Shown: positions 1 to 9,016, counted from the stretch's first letter. The stretch: DNA of 54,992 nucleotides from CAZPKH01 sp964407165 (GCA_964407165.1 CAYOUJ010000011.1:1-54992); one strand, 5' to 3'. The notes: generated from the letters alone by a model not told the origin. A program made the numbers and translations.

Positions 1-133
1 GCCGCCCCGCTCCTATGTGAGGCGGGGCGCGGGGGCGCCGCCCCGCTCCTATGTGGGGCGGGGCGCGGGGGCGCCGCCCCGCTCCTATGTGAGGCGGGGC
101 GCGGGGGCGCCGCCCCGCTCCTATGTGAGGCGG
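1..133. repeat. 36-bp GC-rich tandem palindromic repeat, 3.7 copies
   Basis: The unit starts GCCGCCCCGCTCCTATGTGA and recurs with a strict 36-bp period at 1, 37, 73 and 109. Its core (GGGGCG, a spacer with GGCGCC, CGCCCC) is the same palindromic family as the blocks at 4317-4442, 9386-9550, 52716-52745 and 52923-52952. The last partial copy runs into the 3' end of the restriction-modification gene and contains its TAG stop (121-123). The left end is cut by the window edge, so the true copy number is unknown. Confidence 0.95.
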
Positions 134-2886
134 CGGTAGAGGGTGAAGAGGTGGGCGACGCAGGCGCTCTCGGAGGTGGCGGCGACGGGTAGGCCGTAGG
201 CGTCCATGACGGCGCGGTCGTTCTCCTGGTGGGCGCGGCGGAGCTGTCCGGGCATGGTGGCCTCGTCGTAGAGGTCGGCCAGGGAGCTGTCGGGGAATAG
301 TGCGCGGGCGTCGAGTATGGCCTGCGCGGTGGCCTCTATGCGCCGGCGCTGGCGGTCGTCAGGCTCGGGCCAGGGGAAGTTGTTGTACACCACATCCTTG
401 GAGTATCGGTAGTCGGATTTGAGTCGTCCGCAGACGGCGCGCATCCACGCCATGTGGACATTGCTCGTCAGCACCCCGAAGTGATACAGCGTCGCCGAGG
501 GAATCAACCTCACAGCATTGCTGCACAACTCATTAGGCGTCATAAAGCCCATAGGCACATATCGGCGACGCTCCGATGACGTCTCAGGTATAATAATGTA
601 ATTGCTCTTGGGCATGTTCTCGACCTGAAAACGCGTAGGCAGGTCGGCAAGCTTGAGGGTGCTCTTGCGCTTGCTCTTGAGGCGGAACTCGCGCACGGCC
701 TCGACACGCCGCAGGCACAGCGGCATCTCGCGAAGCTCACGCGGCGAGCAGTCGCCGAGCCACAGGCAGTAGCGCGGCTGCTGGCGTATGAACTCCTGCG
801 CCCCGTAGAAGGGGTGGAACAGCGCGGCGCTGCGCGGCTCGCGCTTGATGAACTCATCCATCTCCTCGCGGGTGAAGAGATAGTTGCCGTCGTCGATGGG
901 TTGGTTGCCGATGCCTATCTCCGGCACGTCGCACAGAGGTCTGGAGCGGCTGTCGATGAACACGTTGGAGGCGTCGACGAGATAGGGGTTGAGGTTGTCG
1001 CACTCCAACACGTCGTCTTTGCGGAACAGGCGCGGCCGTCGCTCGGCGGGAGCGCAGCTGAAGCCGACGACCACCACGTGAACGGCAGCCTTTTGGGTCG
1101 CCTCGCTGTCCCAGCGGAAGGTCTCCCAGGCGAAGTCGATGTGGATGCCGTTGTCTTCAAACAGCGGCTTCCACAGCGCGGCAACCTGCTCGCCTTGGGT
1201 GATGGAGTTTGACGCAACGAGAGCGGCGCGTATGGAGGTGCCGCGCATGAGGTCAGCAGCTTTCTTATACCACGCGGCCACGAAGTCGAGGTTGCCGACG
1301 TTGTGCCACCGCTCGCCGAAGACGGCGACGAGGTTGCGCTTCTGCTCCTCGCCCATGAGGCGCGCGCCCACGAAGGGGGGGTTGCCGATAATGTAGGAGA
1401 GGCGGTCGGGGGAGATGACGGAGGCCCAGGGGGTGGTGAGGGCGTCGCCCTCGACTATGTTGTCGTAGCTCTTGAGGGGGAGGAAGTCGAGGGGGCGGTG
1501 GAGTATGGCCTCGGTCTCGTGGAGCATCTGGCTCTCGGCGATCCACAGGGCGGTCTTGGCGACGGTGACGGCGAAGTCGTTGATTTCGATGCCGTAAAAC
1601 TGGCGTATGCTGACCTTGACGTATGAGAACTCGTCGCCGAAGTCCATGGCCGTCTGCTTCTGCTGCATCTCGCGTATGATTTCGTTCTCGAGGCGGCGCA
1701 GGCTGAGGTAGGTCTCTGTGAGGAAGTTGCCGCTGCCGCAGGCGGGGTCGAAGAATGTGAGCGAGGCCATGCGGTCTTGCAGCTCGCGCAGGGCACGGAA
1801 GCGCTGCCGCTCCTGGGGGATGGCGCGGGCGGCGGCGAGGTCGGCGCGGAGGTCGTCGAGGAAGAGGGGGTCGATGACGCGGTGGATGTTTTCGACGGAG
1901 GTGTAGTGCATGCCTCCGGCGCGGCGCGTCTCGGGGTTGAGGGTGCTCTCAAACATGGCGCCGAAGATGGTGGGGGAAATCTCCGACCAGTCGAAGGGGC
2001 ACGCCTTGTTGACTATCAGGTCGACTATCTCGGGGGTGATGCGAGGTATCTCGACGGAGGCGTCGGCGAAGAGGCCGCCGTTGACGTAGGGGAATGTTGG
2101 CAGGAGCCCGTCGAGGTATGGGTCTCGCTCCTCGGGGCGCCGGTTGAGCACCTCGAAGAGCTGCATCAGGGCCAGGCGGACGTTGCCGGTGCGGAAGCTC
2201 TGGAGGTAGTCGCCAAACTTGTTTCGCTCGCCGAAGATGTCGGTGTCTTCGGCGTAGAGGCAGAAGACGAGACGCACGCATAGCACGTTGAGTGCGCGGA
2301 GGGTCTCGGCGCTGTCAGGGTCGCGGTATTGCTTGAGCAGGGCGTCGTAGATCTCGCCGATGAGGCGCGCGGCCTCTGATGAGATCTCCAGCTCGCGGCG
2401 GATGTGCTCGTCGCCGGTGTTGACGAGGAATCGGAGGCGGTGCCACTCGCGCTCGAGGTTGGCGAGCTTGATTTCCTCCGGCTCGGCGTTGGGGCGCTCC
2501 ATGTCGTAGATGTGAAACTCGGCGAAGTTTGAGCAGACTATCCATCGTGGGCGCTCGGAGTAAGGGAGCTCGGCAGCGTAGCGCTTGGCCTGCTGGAAGG
2601 GGCTGAGGGGGGTGCCGTCGCTCTGGCGTATGGCCTCGTGAAGGTTTTTGCCGAGTGACTTCTGCTCGATGAGCACGTGGGTGGAGGGGATGAATGCGTC
2701 GATGAAGGAGGTGTGGTCGAGGTGCACCTGGTCTTCGAATCGAATGAGGCGCTCCGGCTCTTCGACGCCGAGGACGCGCTGGAGCAGCGTGAGCCAGAAT
2801 GTCTGGCTCTGGCCCTTTTCGTAACCTTGGCCGCGCCACTGTTCGGCGAAGGCGCGGGCGGCCTGGGGTGTGTTTGGCGTTTCCAT
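121..2886 (-). CDS. Single-chain type IIG (MmeI-like) restriction-modification enzyme
   Basis: A 921-residue protein that should both cleave and methylate DNA. The N-terminal region carries a PD-(D/E)XK-like nuclease signature, D63 followed by E74-Q-K76, with spacing close to that known for MmeI. The central amino-methyltransferase has the SAM motif DPACGSGNF near residue 380 and the catalytic NPPF motif near residue 500. The remaining C-terminal part is expected to hold target recognition. No separate specificity or restriction subunit gene is adjacent, as expected for a fused enzyme. I chose the ATG at 2886 rather than an upstream one at 2925 because a TAnnTTTG promoter box ends four bases before it, so the upstream start would not be transcribed. 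The stop codon lies in the 36-bp repeat array, so the last residues are repeat-derived. Family assignment is confident; sequence specificity cannot be read. Confidence 0.9.
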   Translation of the reverse strand: METPNTPQAARAFAEQWRGQGYEKGQSQTFWLTLLQRVLGVEEPERLIRFEDQVHLDHTSFIDAFIPSTHVLIEQKSLGKNLHEAIRQSDGTPLSPFQQAKRYAAELPYSERPRWIVCSNFAEFHIYDMERPNAEPEEIKLANLEREWHRLRFLVNTGDEHIRRELEISSEAARLIGEIYDALLKQYRDPDSAETLRALNVLCVRLVFCLYAEDTDIFGERNKFGDYLQSFRTGNVRLALMQLFEVLNRRPEERDPYLDGLLPTFPYVNGGLFADASVEIPRITPEIVDLIVNKACPFDWSEISPTIFGAMFESTLNPETRRAGGMHYTSVENIHRVIDPLFLDDLRADLAAARAIPQERQRFRALRELQDRMASLTFFDPACGSGNFLTETYLSLRRLENEIIREMQQKQTAMDFGDEFSYVKVSIRQFYGIEINDFAVTVAKTALWIAESQMLHETEAILHRPLDFLPLKSYDNIVEGDALTTPWASVISPDRLSYIIGNPPFVGARLMGEEQKRNLVAVFGERWHNVGNLDFVAAWYKKAADLMRGTSIRAALVASNSITQGEQVAALWKPLFEDNGIHIDFAWETFRWDSEATQKAAVHVVVVGFSCAPAERRPRLFRKDDVLECDNLNPYLVDASNVFIDSRSRPLCDVPEIGIGNQPIDDGNYLFTREEMDEFIKREPRSAALFHPFYGAQEFIRQQPRYCLWLGDCSPRELREMPLCLRRVEAVREFRLKSKRKSTLKLADLPTRFQVENMPKSNYIIIPETSSERRRYVPMGFMTPNELCSNAVRLIPSATLYHFGVLTSNVHMAWMRAVCGRLKSDYRYSKDVVYNNFPWPEPDDRQRRRIEATAQAILDARALFPDSSLADLYDEATMPGQLRRAHQENDRAVMDAYGLPVAATSESACVAHLFTLYRRLT

Positions 2887-2890
2887 GGGG

Positions 2891-2898
2891 CAAAGATA
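2891..2898 (-). promoter_or_regulatory. -7 promoter box (TATCTTTG) of the type IIG R-M gene
   Basis: On the minus strand TATCTTTG is followed by CCCC and then ATG, matching the Bacteroidota consensus TAnnTTTG. The spacing implies transcription starting at or very near the start codon (leaderless mRNA). Confidence 0.75.
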
Positions 2899-2978
2899 GC
2901 GGTTTTTGGGGAGAAAAGCAAGCAAAGAGAGCGGGCGCCTACGGCGGCTACGCCGGATTAGCCCGGAAGCATGGGGGG

Positions 2979-5564
2979 TCAGAGGATGAAGCGGTGGTTG
3001 GCGCGGGAGGAGGGGCCCCCCCCGACGAGGCGCTCAAGCTCGTTGACCACGGCGGCGAGCTGGTCGTCGGGGGCGTTGGCGGCCACCAGGTCGACGCCGC
3101 TGTCGATGACGCGGCGTGCGCGCTCGGGGTCTGTCCAGTCGGTCGTGGCGAAGTCCTGGCTGAAGCGGTCGATGATCAGGCGGAGCTGTATCGAGCGGGT
3201 GAGCCGGTAGTAGATATTGTCGAGCTCGCGTATCACCTCGCGGCCGAAGCGGGGGTTGCGCCGGCGGCGAGCCTCGGCCACGCGCTGCTCGGCGCGGTGG
3301 ACGAGCACGGCGGCCTCGGGGGAGAGGTTGATGTTGCGGTGGGCGAACTGCACGTTGCCGAGGGCGACGGACATGAGGTTGTCGACGCGGTCCCACTCGG
3401 CGTCGGAGTCGGCGGCGTCGATGCGGCGGAGCAGCTCCTTGACGTGCTGGAGTGTGGCCTTGTATTCCGAGGAGTTGGCGGCCTCGTTTTCGACGTGAGC
3501 GAGGTGGGTGCGGAGGTCTTCGACGTCGACGCCCTCGTCATACAGGCGGTCGAGGTCTGTGCGTGCGGCGGCGATGCCCTCGTCGACGGCCCGCTTGGCG
3601 TCGGCGATGCTCTGTCGGCGCGAGGTGTCGAGGGGCTTGATGACGGTCTGGTCGGTGGCGGGGAAGTGTACCTCGAGGGTCATCTGCTCGGAGGTGTCGA
3701 CCTTGAGGGTGAGGTTTGCCAGGGCGTCGCGCTGGATGGGGGCGTCGATGTCGTCGCCGGTGATGGTGACGTCGGCCACGTGCTCGTAGAGTGAAGCGCG
3801 CCGCCCCTGGGCCTGTGCGCAGTCGTCGACCTGGTATACGGGGATGACGAGGCGGTCGTCGGCGACGCCGGGGCGCAGCCGGTCGGGGGCGTGGAGGTCG
3901 CGGACGATGCCGGTGCAGGGGAGGGGCTTGTTTTTCTCGAGGCCGACGGCGCGGTGAAACACCTCCTGCCCCTTGAGGCCTGACCAAACGGCAATGCCGA
4001 TATTGTAAGGGAGGGGGGCGGCGCTGACCTTGGTGCCCTGGATGATTGAGAACTCGGCGGGGGTGGCCTCGAGTGGCGTGCCGTCGAGTCCGGTGACTCG
4101 CACCTCGAAGGTGTTGTTGCGCGCGGGGCGCAGCGTGGCCTCAACGATGGCGCCGGCGGTGTCGACGCGTGTCTTGCCGCTGGCCCAGGCGCCGTCGGCG
4201 CTGACCAGCTCGACCATGACTGCGGGGCGGTCGTCGGCGAGCTTGACGGTGACCCACTCTGAGGGGGCGACGGAGGTAGCCTCGAAGCCCAGCTCGAGGC
4301 GGACGGTGGTGTCGGCGGGGCGCGAGGGCGCCGCCCCGCTCCCGTCGGCATCGATGGCGTGGCGCGAGGGCGCCGCCCCGCTCCCGTCGGCATCGATGGC
4401 GGGGCGTGAGGGCGCCGCCCCGCTCCCGTCGGCATCGATGGTGGCGGCGTAGATGGCGGCGCCGATGGCCACGGTGGTCATGGGGTCGACGGAGGTGTCG
4501 ACGTTGGGGGTGACCTGTTCGGCGAGCATGGCGCGTATGAGGGGCGAGAGCGTGGGGCCTCTGATGAGTATCAGCTTGTCGAGGCGGGTAGCGGGGATGG
4601 TGTTGCGCTCGAGCAGGTCGAGGCAGATGTCGATGGCCTTCTGCACGTGAGGGCGCATGACGGCGAATGCCTCGTCGCGGGTGACGGTGAGCTCAAGCTC
4701 GAGCTCCTCGCCGTCACAGTCTTCGCCGAGGTCGCCGAGGTCGGAGAGGATGTCGGCGGAGGGCTTGTATGTCAGCTGGTTCTTGAGGGCCTCGGCGTAG
4801 GTCTTGAGGGCGTCGCGGAGCACCGCCTTCTTGGCGTGATCGGCGAGGATGGGGTCGATGCGGTATTTGCCGCGGAGGTACGGTATTATAATCTCGTCGA
4901 CGATGGCATAGTCGAGGTTCTTGCCGCCGAGGTAGTTGTCGCCCTCGGTGTCGAAGACCTGCACCACGCCGTCCTCGACGCGGAGCAGTGCGGCGTCGAA
5001 TGTGCCGCCGCCGAAGTCGAAGGCCATCCACAGGCCGTCGGTGAGCGGCGAGGTGAGGCTGTAGGCGAATGCGGCGGCCACCGGCTCCTGGAGCAGCTCG
5101 ACGTGGCGGAATCCGGCGAGTCGCGCGGCCTCCATGGTGGCTGTCTTCTGTATGACGGTGAACTTGGCGGGGACTGTGATGACCACGTCGTCGACGCGCT
5201 CGTCGGAGACGAAAGAGCGGAGCATCTTGAGCACCTCGGCTGAGAGCTGCTCGGAGGTGTAGTCGGCGTCCATGTAGGCGCTGTGGTAGAGTGTGTCGGT
5301 GCCCATCGTGCGCTTGAACTCGACGAAGGCGTTTGCCGAGCCGGCCGACCAGGAGCGGGTTGCGCGGCGACCGTCGGCACGGAGGGTGTTGAGCGCCGAG
5401 TCGCCGACCATGACGGAGCGGCGCTTGTTGAAGGCTACGCACGAGGGCATGGTGTCTTTGAGGAGGTCGGTGCGGATGATGTGAGGCTCCCCCTTGTCGA
5501 TGCGGGCGATGGCGGAGTTGGTGGTGCCCAGGTCGATGCCGTAGTCTATTTTTATGCGTGACAT
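2979..5564 (-). CDS. Enlarged divergent Hsp70-family chaperone with repeat-expanded linker
   Basis: An 861-residue Hsp70, against about 640 for DnaK. The ATPase domain shows phosphate motif 1 (GIDLGTTNSA, residues 9-18) and phosphate motif 2 (FDFGGGTFDAALL, about 180-192). The adenosine motif is degenerate: LILIRGPTLSP near 330, where DnaK has a GG pair. Residues 375-416 are three exact 14-residue repeats containing DGSGAAPSRP, encoded by a palindromic DNA repeat and placed at the domain linker. A beta-rich extra region (about 420-510) precedes a recognisable substrate-binding beta domain (starting YNIGIAVWSG). A long helical C-terminal region follows from about 640. It is the last of a minus-strand set with a GrpE-like protein, a J-like protein and a membrane protein. 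It is clearly not the housekeeping DnaK; the client is unknown. Confidence 0.9.
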   Translation of the reverse strand: MSRIKIDYGIDLGTTNSAIARIDKGEPHIIRTDLLKDTMPSCVAFNKRRSVMVGDSALNTLRADGRRATRSWSAGSANAFVEFKRTMGTDTLYHSAYMDADYTSEQLSAEVLKMLRSFVSDERVDDVVITVPAKFTVIQKTATMEAARLAGFRHVELLQEPVAAAFAYSLTSPLTDGLWMAFDFGGGTFDAALLRVEDGVVQVFDTEGDNYLGGKNLDYAIVDEIIIPYLRGKYRIDPILADHAKKAVLRDALKTYAEALKNQLTYKPSADILSDLGDLGEDCDGEELELELTVTRDEAFAVMRPHVQKAIDICLDLLERNTIPATRLDKLILIRGPTLSPLIRAMLAEQVTPNVDTSVDPMTTVAIGAAIYAATIDADGSGAAPSRPAIDADGSGAAPSRHAIDADGSGAAPSRPADTTVRLELGFEATSVAPSEWVTVKLADDRPAVMVELVSADGAWASGKTRVDTAGAIVEATLRPARNNTFEVRVTGLDGTPLEATPAEFSIIQGTKVSAAPLPYNIGIAVWSGLKGQEVFHRAVGLEKNKPLPCTGIVRDLHAPDRLRPGVADDRLVIPVYQVDDCAQAQGRRASLYEHVADVTITGDDIDAPIQRDALANLTLKVDTSEQMTLEVHFPATDQTVIKPLDTSRRQSIADAKRAVDEGIAAARTDLDRLYDEGVDVEDLRTHLAHVENEAANSSEYKATLQHVKELLRRIDAADSDAEWDRVDNLMSVALGNVQFAHRNINLSPEAAVLVHRAEQRVAEARRRRNPRFGREVIRELDNIYYRLTRSIQLRLIIDRFSQDFATTDWTDPERARRVIDSGVDLVAANAPDDQLAAVVNELERLVGGGPSSRANHRFIL
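4317..4442. repeat. In-frame coding palindromic repeat, 3 x 42 bp, in the Hsp70 gene
   Basis: Units 4317-4358, 4359-4400 and 4401-4442 are nearly identical. Each has the core GGGGCGCGAGGGCGCCGCCC plus a spacer containing CATCGATGG. On the minus strand each encodes 14 residues including SGAAPSRP. The unit length is a multiple of three, so copy number can change without a frameshift. Confidence 0.95.
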
Positions 5565-5617
5565 TTGAGTTGATGGGTTGATGAGAGGGGTGAGATGATG
5601 AGTTGATGAGAGGGGAT

Positions 5618-5656
5618 GTGAGCCGCACAGCGGCTCACCACAATGATCGGTTGGCT
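5618..5656 (+). repeat. ACA-loop hairpin element (copy 1)
   Basis: A perfect 9-bp stem (GTGAGCCGC / GCGGCTCAC) with loop ACA is followed by CACAATGATCGGTTGG. A second copy at 26431-26467 keeps the loop and the downstream block but has a different, still perfectly paired stem. Confidence 0.75.
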
Positions 5657-5662
5657 GACGGC

Positions 5663-5695
5663 ACTATAAACTATAAGTTATAAGTTATAAGTTAG
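5663..5695 (-). repeat. TAACTTA heptamer array at the GrpE-like stop codon
   Basis: On the minus strand this is TAACTTA repeated, with variant TAGTTTA copies. The first TAA is the stop codon of the upstream gene. The 33-bp block is identical to 22250-22282 at the tolC stop. A period of 7 puts a stop in every reading frame. Confidence 0.85.
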
Positions 5696-6039
5696 TTGCA
5701 GGCGACGGTGACGTGGGCGGCCTGAATGAGGCGGCCGTTAAAAGAGACCTGTGGGCGGCTGACGGAGGCTATGACCATCGAGCCGGGGGGCAGGGAGGGG
5801 TCGTCGACGAAGTCGGCGGTGAGGCGCATGCCGTCGGCGTAGGGGACTCCGGCGAGTGCGGCCACCTCGTAGCCGTGGGCGGCGAGTACGTCGCGGAGGC
5901 GTGAGACGCTGCGCGCCAGCTGCTTTACTCCGCGCATGTCGGGGTCGATGCGGCGCAGGTTGGCCTCGAGACGGCAAAGCTCGTCGGCGACGCTGAGGGC
6001 CAGGGAGTGGTCGGGGGTGGAGGTGTCTGTTACGTGCAT
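5692..6039 (-). CDS. Small GrpE-like protein (putative nucleotide exchange factor)
   Basis: 115 residues. The C-terminal half follows the pattern of the GrpE beta domain: a helix ending in HGYEVAAL, a PxGxxV turn (PPGSMVIASV), and a final strand pair with NGRLIQAAHVTV, which parallels the GrpE ending with NGR-LRPA-V-V. The long N-terminal coiled coil of GrpE (usual length about 180-200) is reduced to one helix. The gene starts inside the end of the J-like gene (10-bp overlap) and lies 127 bp before the Hsp70 gene, which supports a role in its nucleotide cycle. Similarity is by eye only; an unrelated small alpha/beta protein remains possible. Confidence 0.6.
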   Translation of the reverse strand: MHVTDTSTPDHSLALSVADELCRLEANLRRIDPDMRGVKQLARSVSRLRDVLAAHGYEVAALAGVPYADGMRLTADFVDDPSLPPGSMVIASVSRPQVSFNGRLIQAAHVTVACN

Positions 6040-7982
6040 GAGCGTAAGATGCGTATAAAGGCCATGAAGGCAATCAGGTAAAGGAAATATTTGCCGCAGC
6101 CCGAGAGGCAGTCTGACAAGCCGGAGTCTTCGTTGAGGCCGGAGGAGGAGCTCTTGGCGTCCAGGGACTTGTAGAAGGAGTCGACGATGGCGTAGGCGTC
6201 GGCGCGGAGGGGCTCGTAGCGGCCCTTGATGAAGTCGGGGTCCATATAGAAGTCGTCGAGCATGGCAAAGGCACGGGTGACGCGGTCAAACACGGCGAAG
6301 ATCTTGCGCACGTCGGGGTCGTTGGGGTCGAGCAGGGCGGTGGGGCCGTATGTGTTGTGCATGTTGGCGAAGCGCCCGGCGGCGGCGGGGATGTGTAGGT
6401 CGATGAGGTTGAGGCACACGTTTACGGTGCGGGTGGAGAGGATGATGTATTCGCGGCAGTCGGTGCCGAGGATGCTCTGCAGCTCGGCGAGCAGGGTGTT
6501 GGCGCGGCGGATGTGCCCGAGGATGTCGTCGAACCCGTTGCCGTCGGGGGCCTCCATCTTCCGGTGGAGACTGGAGAGCTGCCTGTAGGGCTTGCGGGCT
6601 TCGGGGGGCATGGCTTCGGCGAGGCGGTCGACGGCGTCCTGCTCCTGCATCTTCGAGGTGTCGATGGCGTGGCGGATGTCACGGACTTTCTGCATGATCC
6701 GGTCGCGCCGGTCGGGGTATGTAAATTTGGCGTAGTCGGGCTCGTAGGTGAGATTGTCGAGGTCGTCGATGGCCAGTATGGCCTTGTCGAGAATGTTTTC
6801 GACAGTTTTGCCGAGAGCCGGGCGGTTGGGATAGAGGTCGGTGCTGTAAGAGCCGTTGATCTGCTCGGCGGCCTGGTCGAGACATTCGTCGACACACTTG
6901 GTGACAGCGTCGGCCACGCGCATGGCGAGGATGGTGGCGGCGGGGTAGTCGGGACCGCCGAAGTTGGCAACGTCCTTGAGCATGGGTATGATGCGGGCGA
7001 GCATCAAGATGGCGTTGTTGATGCCCATGCCACGCGTCACGGCCACGGCGTCGGCGAGCTGGCGGATGCGGGTGACGAGTGGGGCGTATTCCCGCGGGAG
7101 CGTGCTGAGCACCCAGTCGGCGACGATTTCGGTGTTGGATCGGCTGATGCGTATGTTGTCGGGGTCCTCGGCCAGCAGTGCGGCGTAGCGGAAGAAGAGA
7201 TAGGCGGGGATGACGACGTCGACGTCGCGGCGGGCGCCGTTGACGGCATCGGAGGAGAGGTCGATGAAAGTGACGGCGAGGCGCTCGTAGAGCAGGTCGC
7301 GCTCCATGTCGGGCTGCCGCTTGTCGACGGGAGTGGCGTCGACGTGGTCTTGGACACGTTCGTAGAGCTGCCGGGCGGCGACGATGCGCTCGCGTGGCGA
7401 GAGGGTGTTGTCCTGGTTAAGTTCCTCGCAGACGGCGATGGCGTCTTCGACGGCCTGGAGGTCGGCCTCGCGGGCAGCGGACTGCAGGGACTGCTTCCAC
7501 CGTGGGTTGGAGATGAGGGGGAGCAGCTCCTCCTTGCCTACGGCGTCGGCGAGGGTGAATATGAAGTCGGTGTCGGAGTCGCCGTAGATGGTCTCGGCAC
7601 CGGCGACGGCGTCGCGGAGACGCCCCTCGGCGAGAGCCAGGACTATGCGGCGGCGGGTGGAGGCTCCGGGGGTGCCGTCATCTTTGGGAAACCAGAAACG
7701 GGCGTAGTGCTCGCGCTGCGCGGGCAGGGCGAGGGCGCCGGCGGCGGCGGTGACGGCCTCGGGCGAGCGGTCGGGCTCGGGCAGCGGCAGGCGCATGTCG
7801 TCGGGGGTGTCGGGCTGGCGCCCCAGCTTGGCCAGGGCCTTGGCGCGCGAGACGGCGGAGGCTATCTCGGCGGCTGAGGCGTCGGCGTGGACGAGCAGCA
7901 CGCGCATGGGGTGGTTCTTGACCAGCCGTGCCCCGCCGGAGAAGGCGGGGGCCAATAATCGATCTTTGTCGGGGTCTTTCAT
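6030..7982 (-). CDS. J-like, C-terminally membrane-anchored helical protein of the Hsp70 cluster
   Basis: 650 residues. Residues about 27-75 (RVLLVHADASAAEIASAV then AKALAKLG) match the helix I-helix II pattern of J-like domains, but the HPD tripeptide is absent; the nearby loop reads QPDTPDD. A conserved-looking block follows (PDRSPEAV, then HYARFWFP). The middle (about 120-600) is entirely helical in character and resembles a repeat solenoid. The C-terminus (about 631-647, YFLYLIAFMAFIRILR) is a single hydrophobic segment and probably a tail anchor. It lies 39 bp after the membrane protein gene and overlaps the GrpE-like gene by 10 bp, indicating translational coupling. It probably recruits the Hsp70 to the inner membrane; this is inference, and the J-domain call is uncertain. 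Confidence 0.6.
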   Translation of the reverse strand: MKDPDKDRLLAPAFSGGARLVKNHPMRVLLVHADASAAEIASAVSRAKALAKLGRQPDTPDDMRLPLPEPDRSPEAVTAAAGALALPAQREHYARFWFPKDDGTPGASTRRRIVLALAEGRLRDAVAGAETIYGDSDTDFIFTLADAVGKEELLPLISNPRWKQSLQSAAREADLQAVEDAIAVCEELNQDNTLSPRERIVAARQLYERVQDHVDATPVDKRQPDMERDLLYERLAVTFIDLSSDAVNGARRDVDVVIPAYLFFRYAALLAEDPDNIRISRSNTEIVADWVLSTLPREYAPLVTRIRQLADAVAVTRGMGINNAILMLARIIPMLKDVANFGGPDYPAATILAMRVADAVTKCVDECLDQAAEQINGSYSTDLYPNRPALGKTVENILDKAILAIDDLDNLTYEPDYAKFTYPDRRDRIMQKVRDIRHAIDTSKMQEQDAVDRLAEAMPPEARKPYRQLSSLHRKMEAPDGNGFDDILGHIRRANTLLAELQSILGTDCREYIILSTRTVNVCLNLIDLHIPAAAGRFANMHNTYGPTALLDPNDPDVRKIFAVFDRVTRAFAMLDDFYMDPDFIKGRYEPLRADAYAIVDSFYKSLDAKSSSSGLNEDSGLSDCLSGCGKYFLYLIAFMAFIRILRSCT

Positions 7983-8021
7983 AATGTGTGTGTCGGGGGT
8001 GGCGGTTGGCGGGAGGTTTTG

Positions 8022-9014
8022 TTAAGGGGTGAGCACGCCCCAGAGGTAGAGGGCGGCGTAGAGGGCGACGAGGCTGAGGATGACGATGTAGGCCGAGCGG
8101 CTGCGGCTGTTGATGACGAAGAACTGCGCGCACTGGTATGCCGTGGCCACGTTGAGCAGCGTCAGGTATGCGGGTATGTTGGTGTAGTCGATGACCGGCA
8201 GGAGGCAGGAGGCGAACAGCAGCAGGGTGATGAAGCCGTTGTATGATCGCGAGCGGGAGTTGTAGCTGAAGACCTTGACGAGGTTGATGATGCCTAGGGT
8301 GAGGCCGGTGGCGATGGTGGCGACGGTGGTGACAATGAGCTGCAGGGAGTGCGCCGGGGAGAGGACGGCGGTGATGGAGGTGAAGTCGGGGGCCGGGAAG
8401 GGAGAGAAGCTGATGGCTCCGAAGGCCCAGAGTATCCACCAGGGGGTGACCACGCCCAGCAGGGCGGCCACGGCGGTGCGGGGTGTGAATATGCGCATCT
8501 GCCCCATGCCCATGAGCAGCAGGGGGATGTAGGCGACCAGCGCGTACTCCGTGAGGGCGCCGGCGCTGAGCAGGAGGAACGCGAGGAAGGTGAAGCGGGT
8601 GTATGACGGCTTGTTATAGGATGAGTAGAGGGGGATGAGCGACAGGCATACGGCGAGGGCTACGACGGTGCCGGTGTTGAGGCGGCACATCACCTCGGGG
8701 GTGGCGCACTGGATGACCATGAACATGCCGGCGAAGAGGCGTGTGATGTCGCGCAGGAGGTTGAATCGGGTGTTGAGGAAGACCATCAGCCACGCCAAGG
8801 TGACGGCGGCGCAGACGCCGGCGAGGGCGGCGAGGTCGGGGCTGTCAATCCACAGGTTGGCGGAGGGTAGGCCGAGGCCCTTGTCGGCGGTGAAAGGGGT
8901 GACGATGCCGGCTGCGCAGGCGGCGTATGCGCCCACGCAAGCCAGGGCCATCAGCAGCCAGGTCATGGCCGGTGAGTGGATGAAGCGGGATATTTTTTCC
9001 TCTTTTACGGTCAT
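8022..9014 (-). CDS. Polytopic inner-membrane protein of unknown function
   Basis: 330 residues with about nine hydrophobic segments, a short cytoplasmic N-terminus (MTVKEEKISRF) and small basic loops, including two SRSRS clusters. No catalytic motif is recognised. Its overall pattern resembles the Bacteroidota multi-pass DUF6427-like proteins, but I am not certain of the family. It is the first gene of the minus-strand run leading to the J-like, GrpE-like and Hsp70 genes. The upstream side (9017-9085) is filled by C/G-run palindromes and no TAnnTTTG box is visible, so transcription may come through from purD. Confidence 0.8.
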   Translation of the reverse strand: MTVKEEKISRFIHSPAMTWLLMALACVGAYAACAAGIVTPFTADKGLGLPSANLWIDSPDLAALAGVCAAVTLAWLMVFLNTRFNLLRDITRLFAGMFMVIQCATPEVMCRLNTGTVVALAVCLSLIPLYSSYNKPSYTRFTFLAFLLLSAGALTEYALVAYIPLLLMGMGQMRIFTPRTAVAALLGVVTPWWILWAFGAISFSPFPAPDFTSITAVLSPAHSLQLIVTTVATIATGLTLGIINLVKVFSYNSRSRSYNGFITLLLFASCLLPVIDYTNIPAYLTLLNVATAYQCAQFFVINSRSRSAYIVILSLVALYAALYLWGVLTP

Positions 9015-9016
9015 GT

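Noticed and set aside
4645..5243. Plus-strand frame of 198 codons opposite the Hsp70 gene
   Set aside because: It is antisense to the conserved ATPase domain and has no start signal or motif.
6513..7877. 454-codon plus-strand frame opposite the J-like gene
   Set aside because: Composition is a Gly/Val/Asp-rich shadow; the minus-strand protein has coherent helices, operon overlaps and a membrane anchor.
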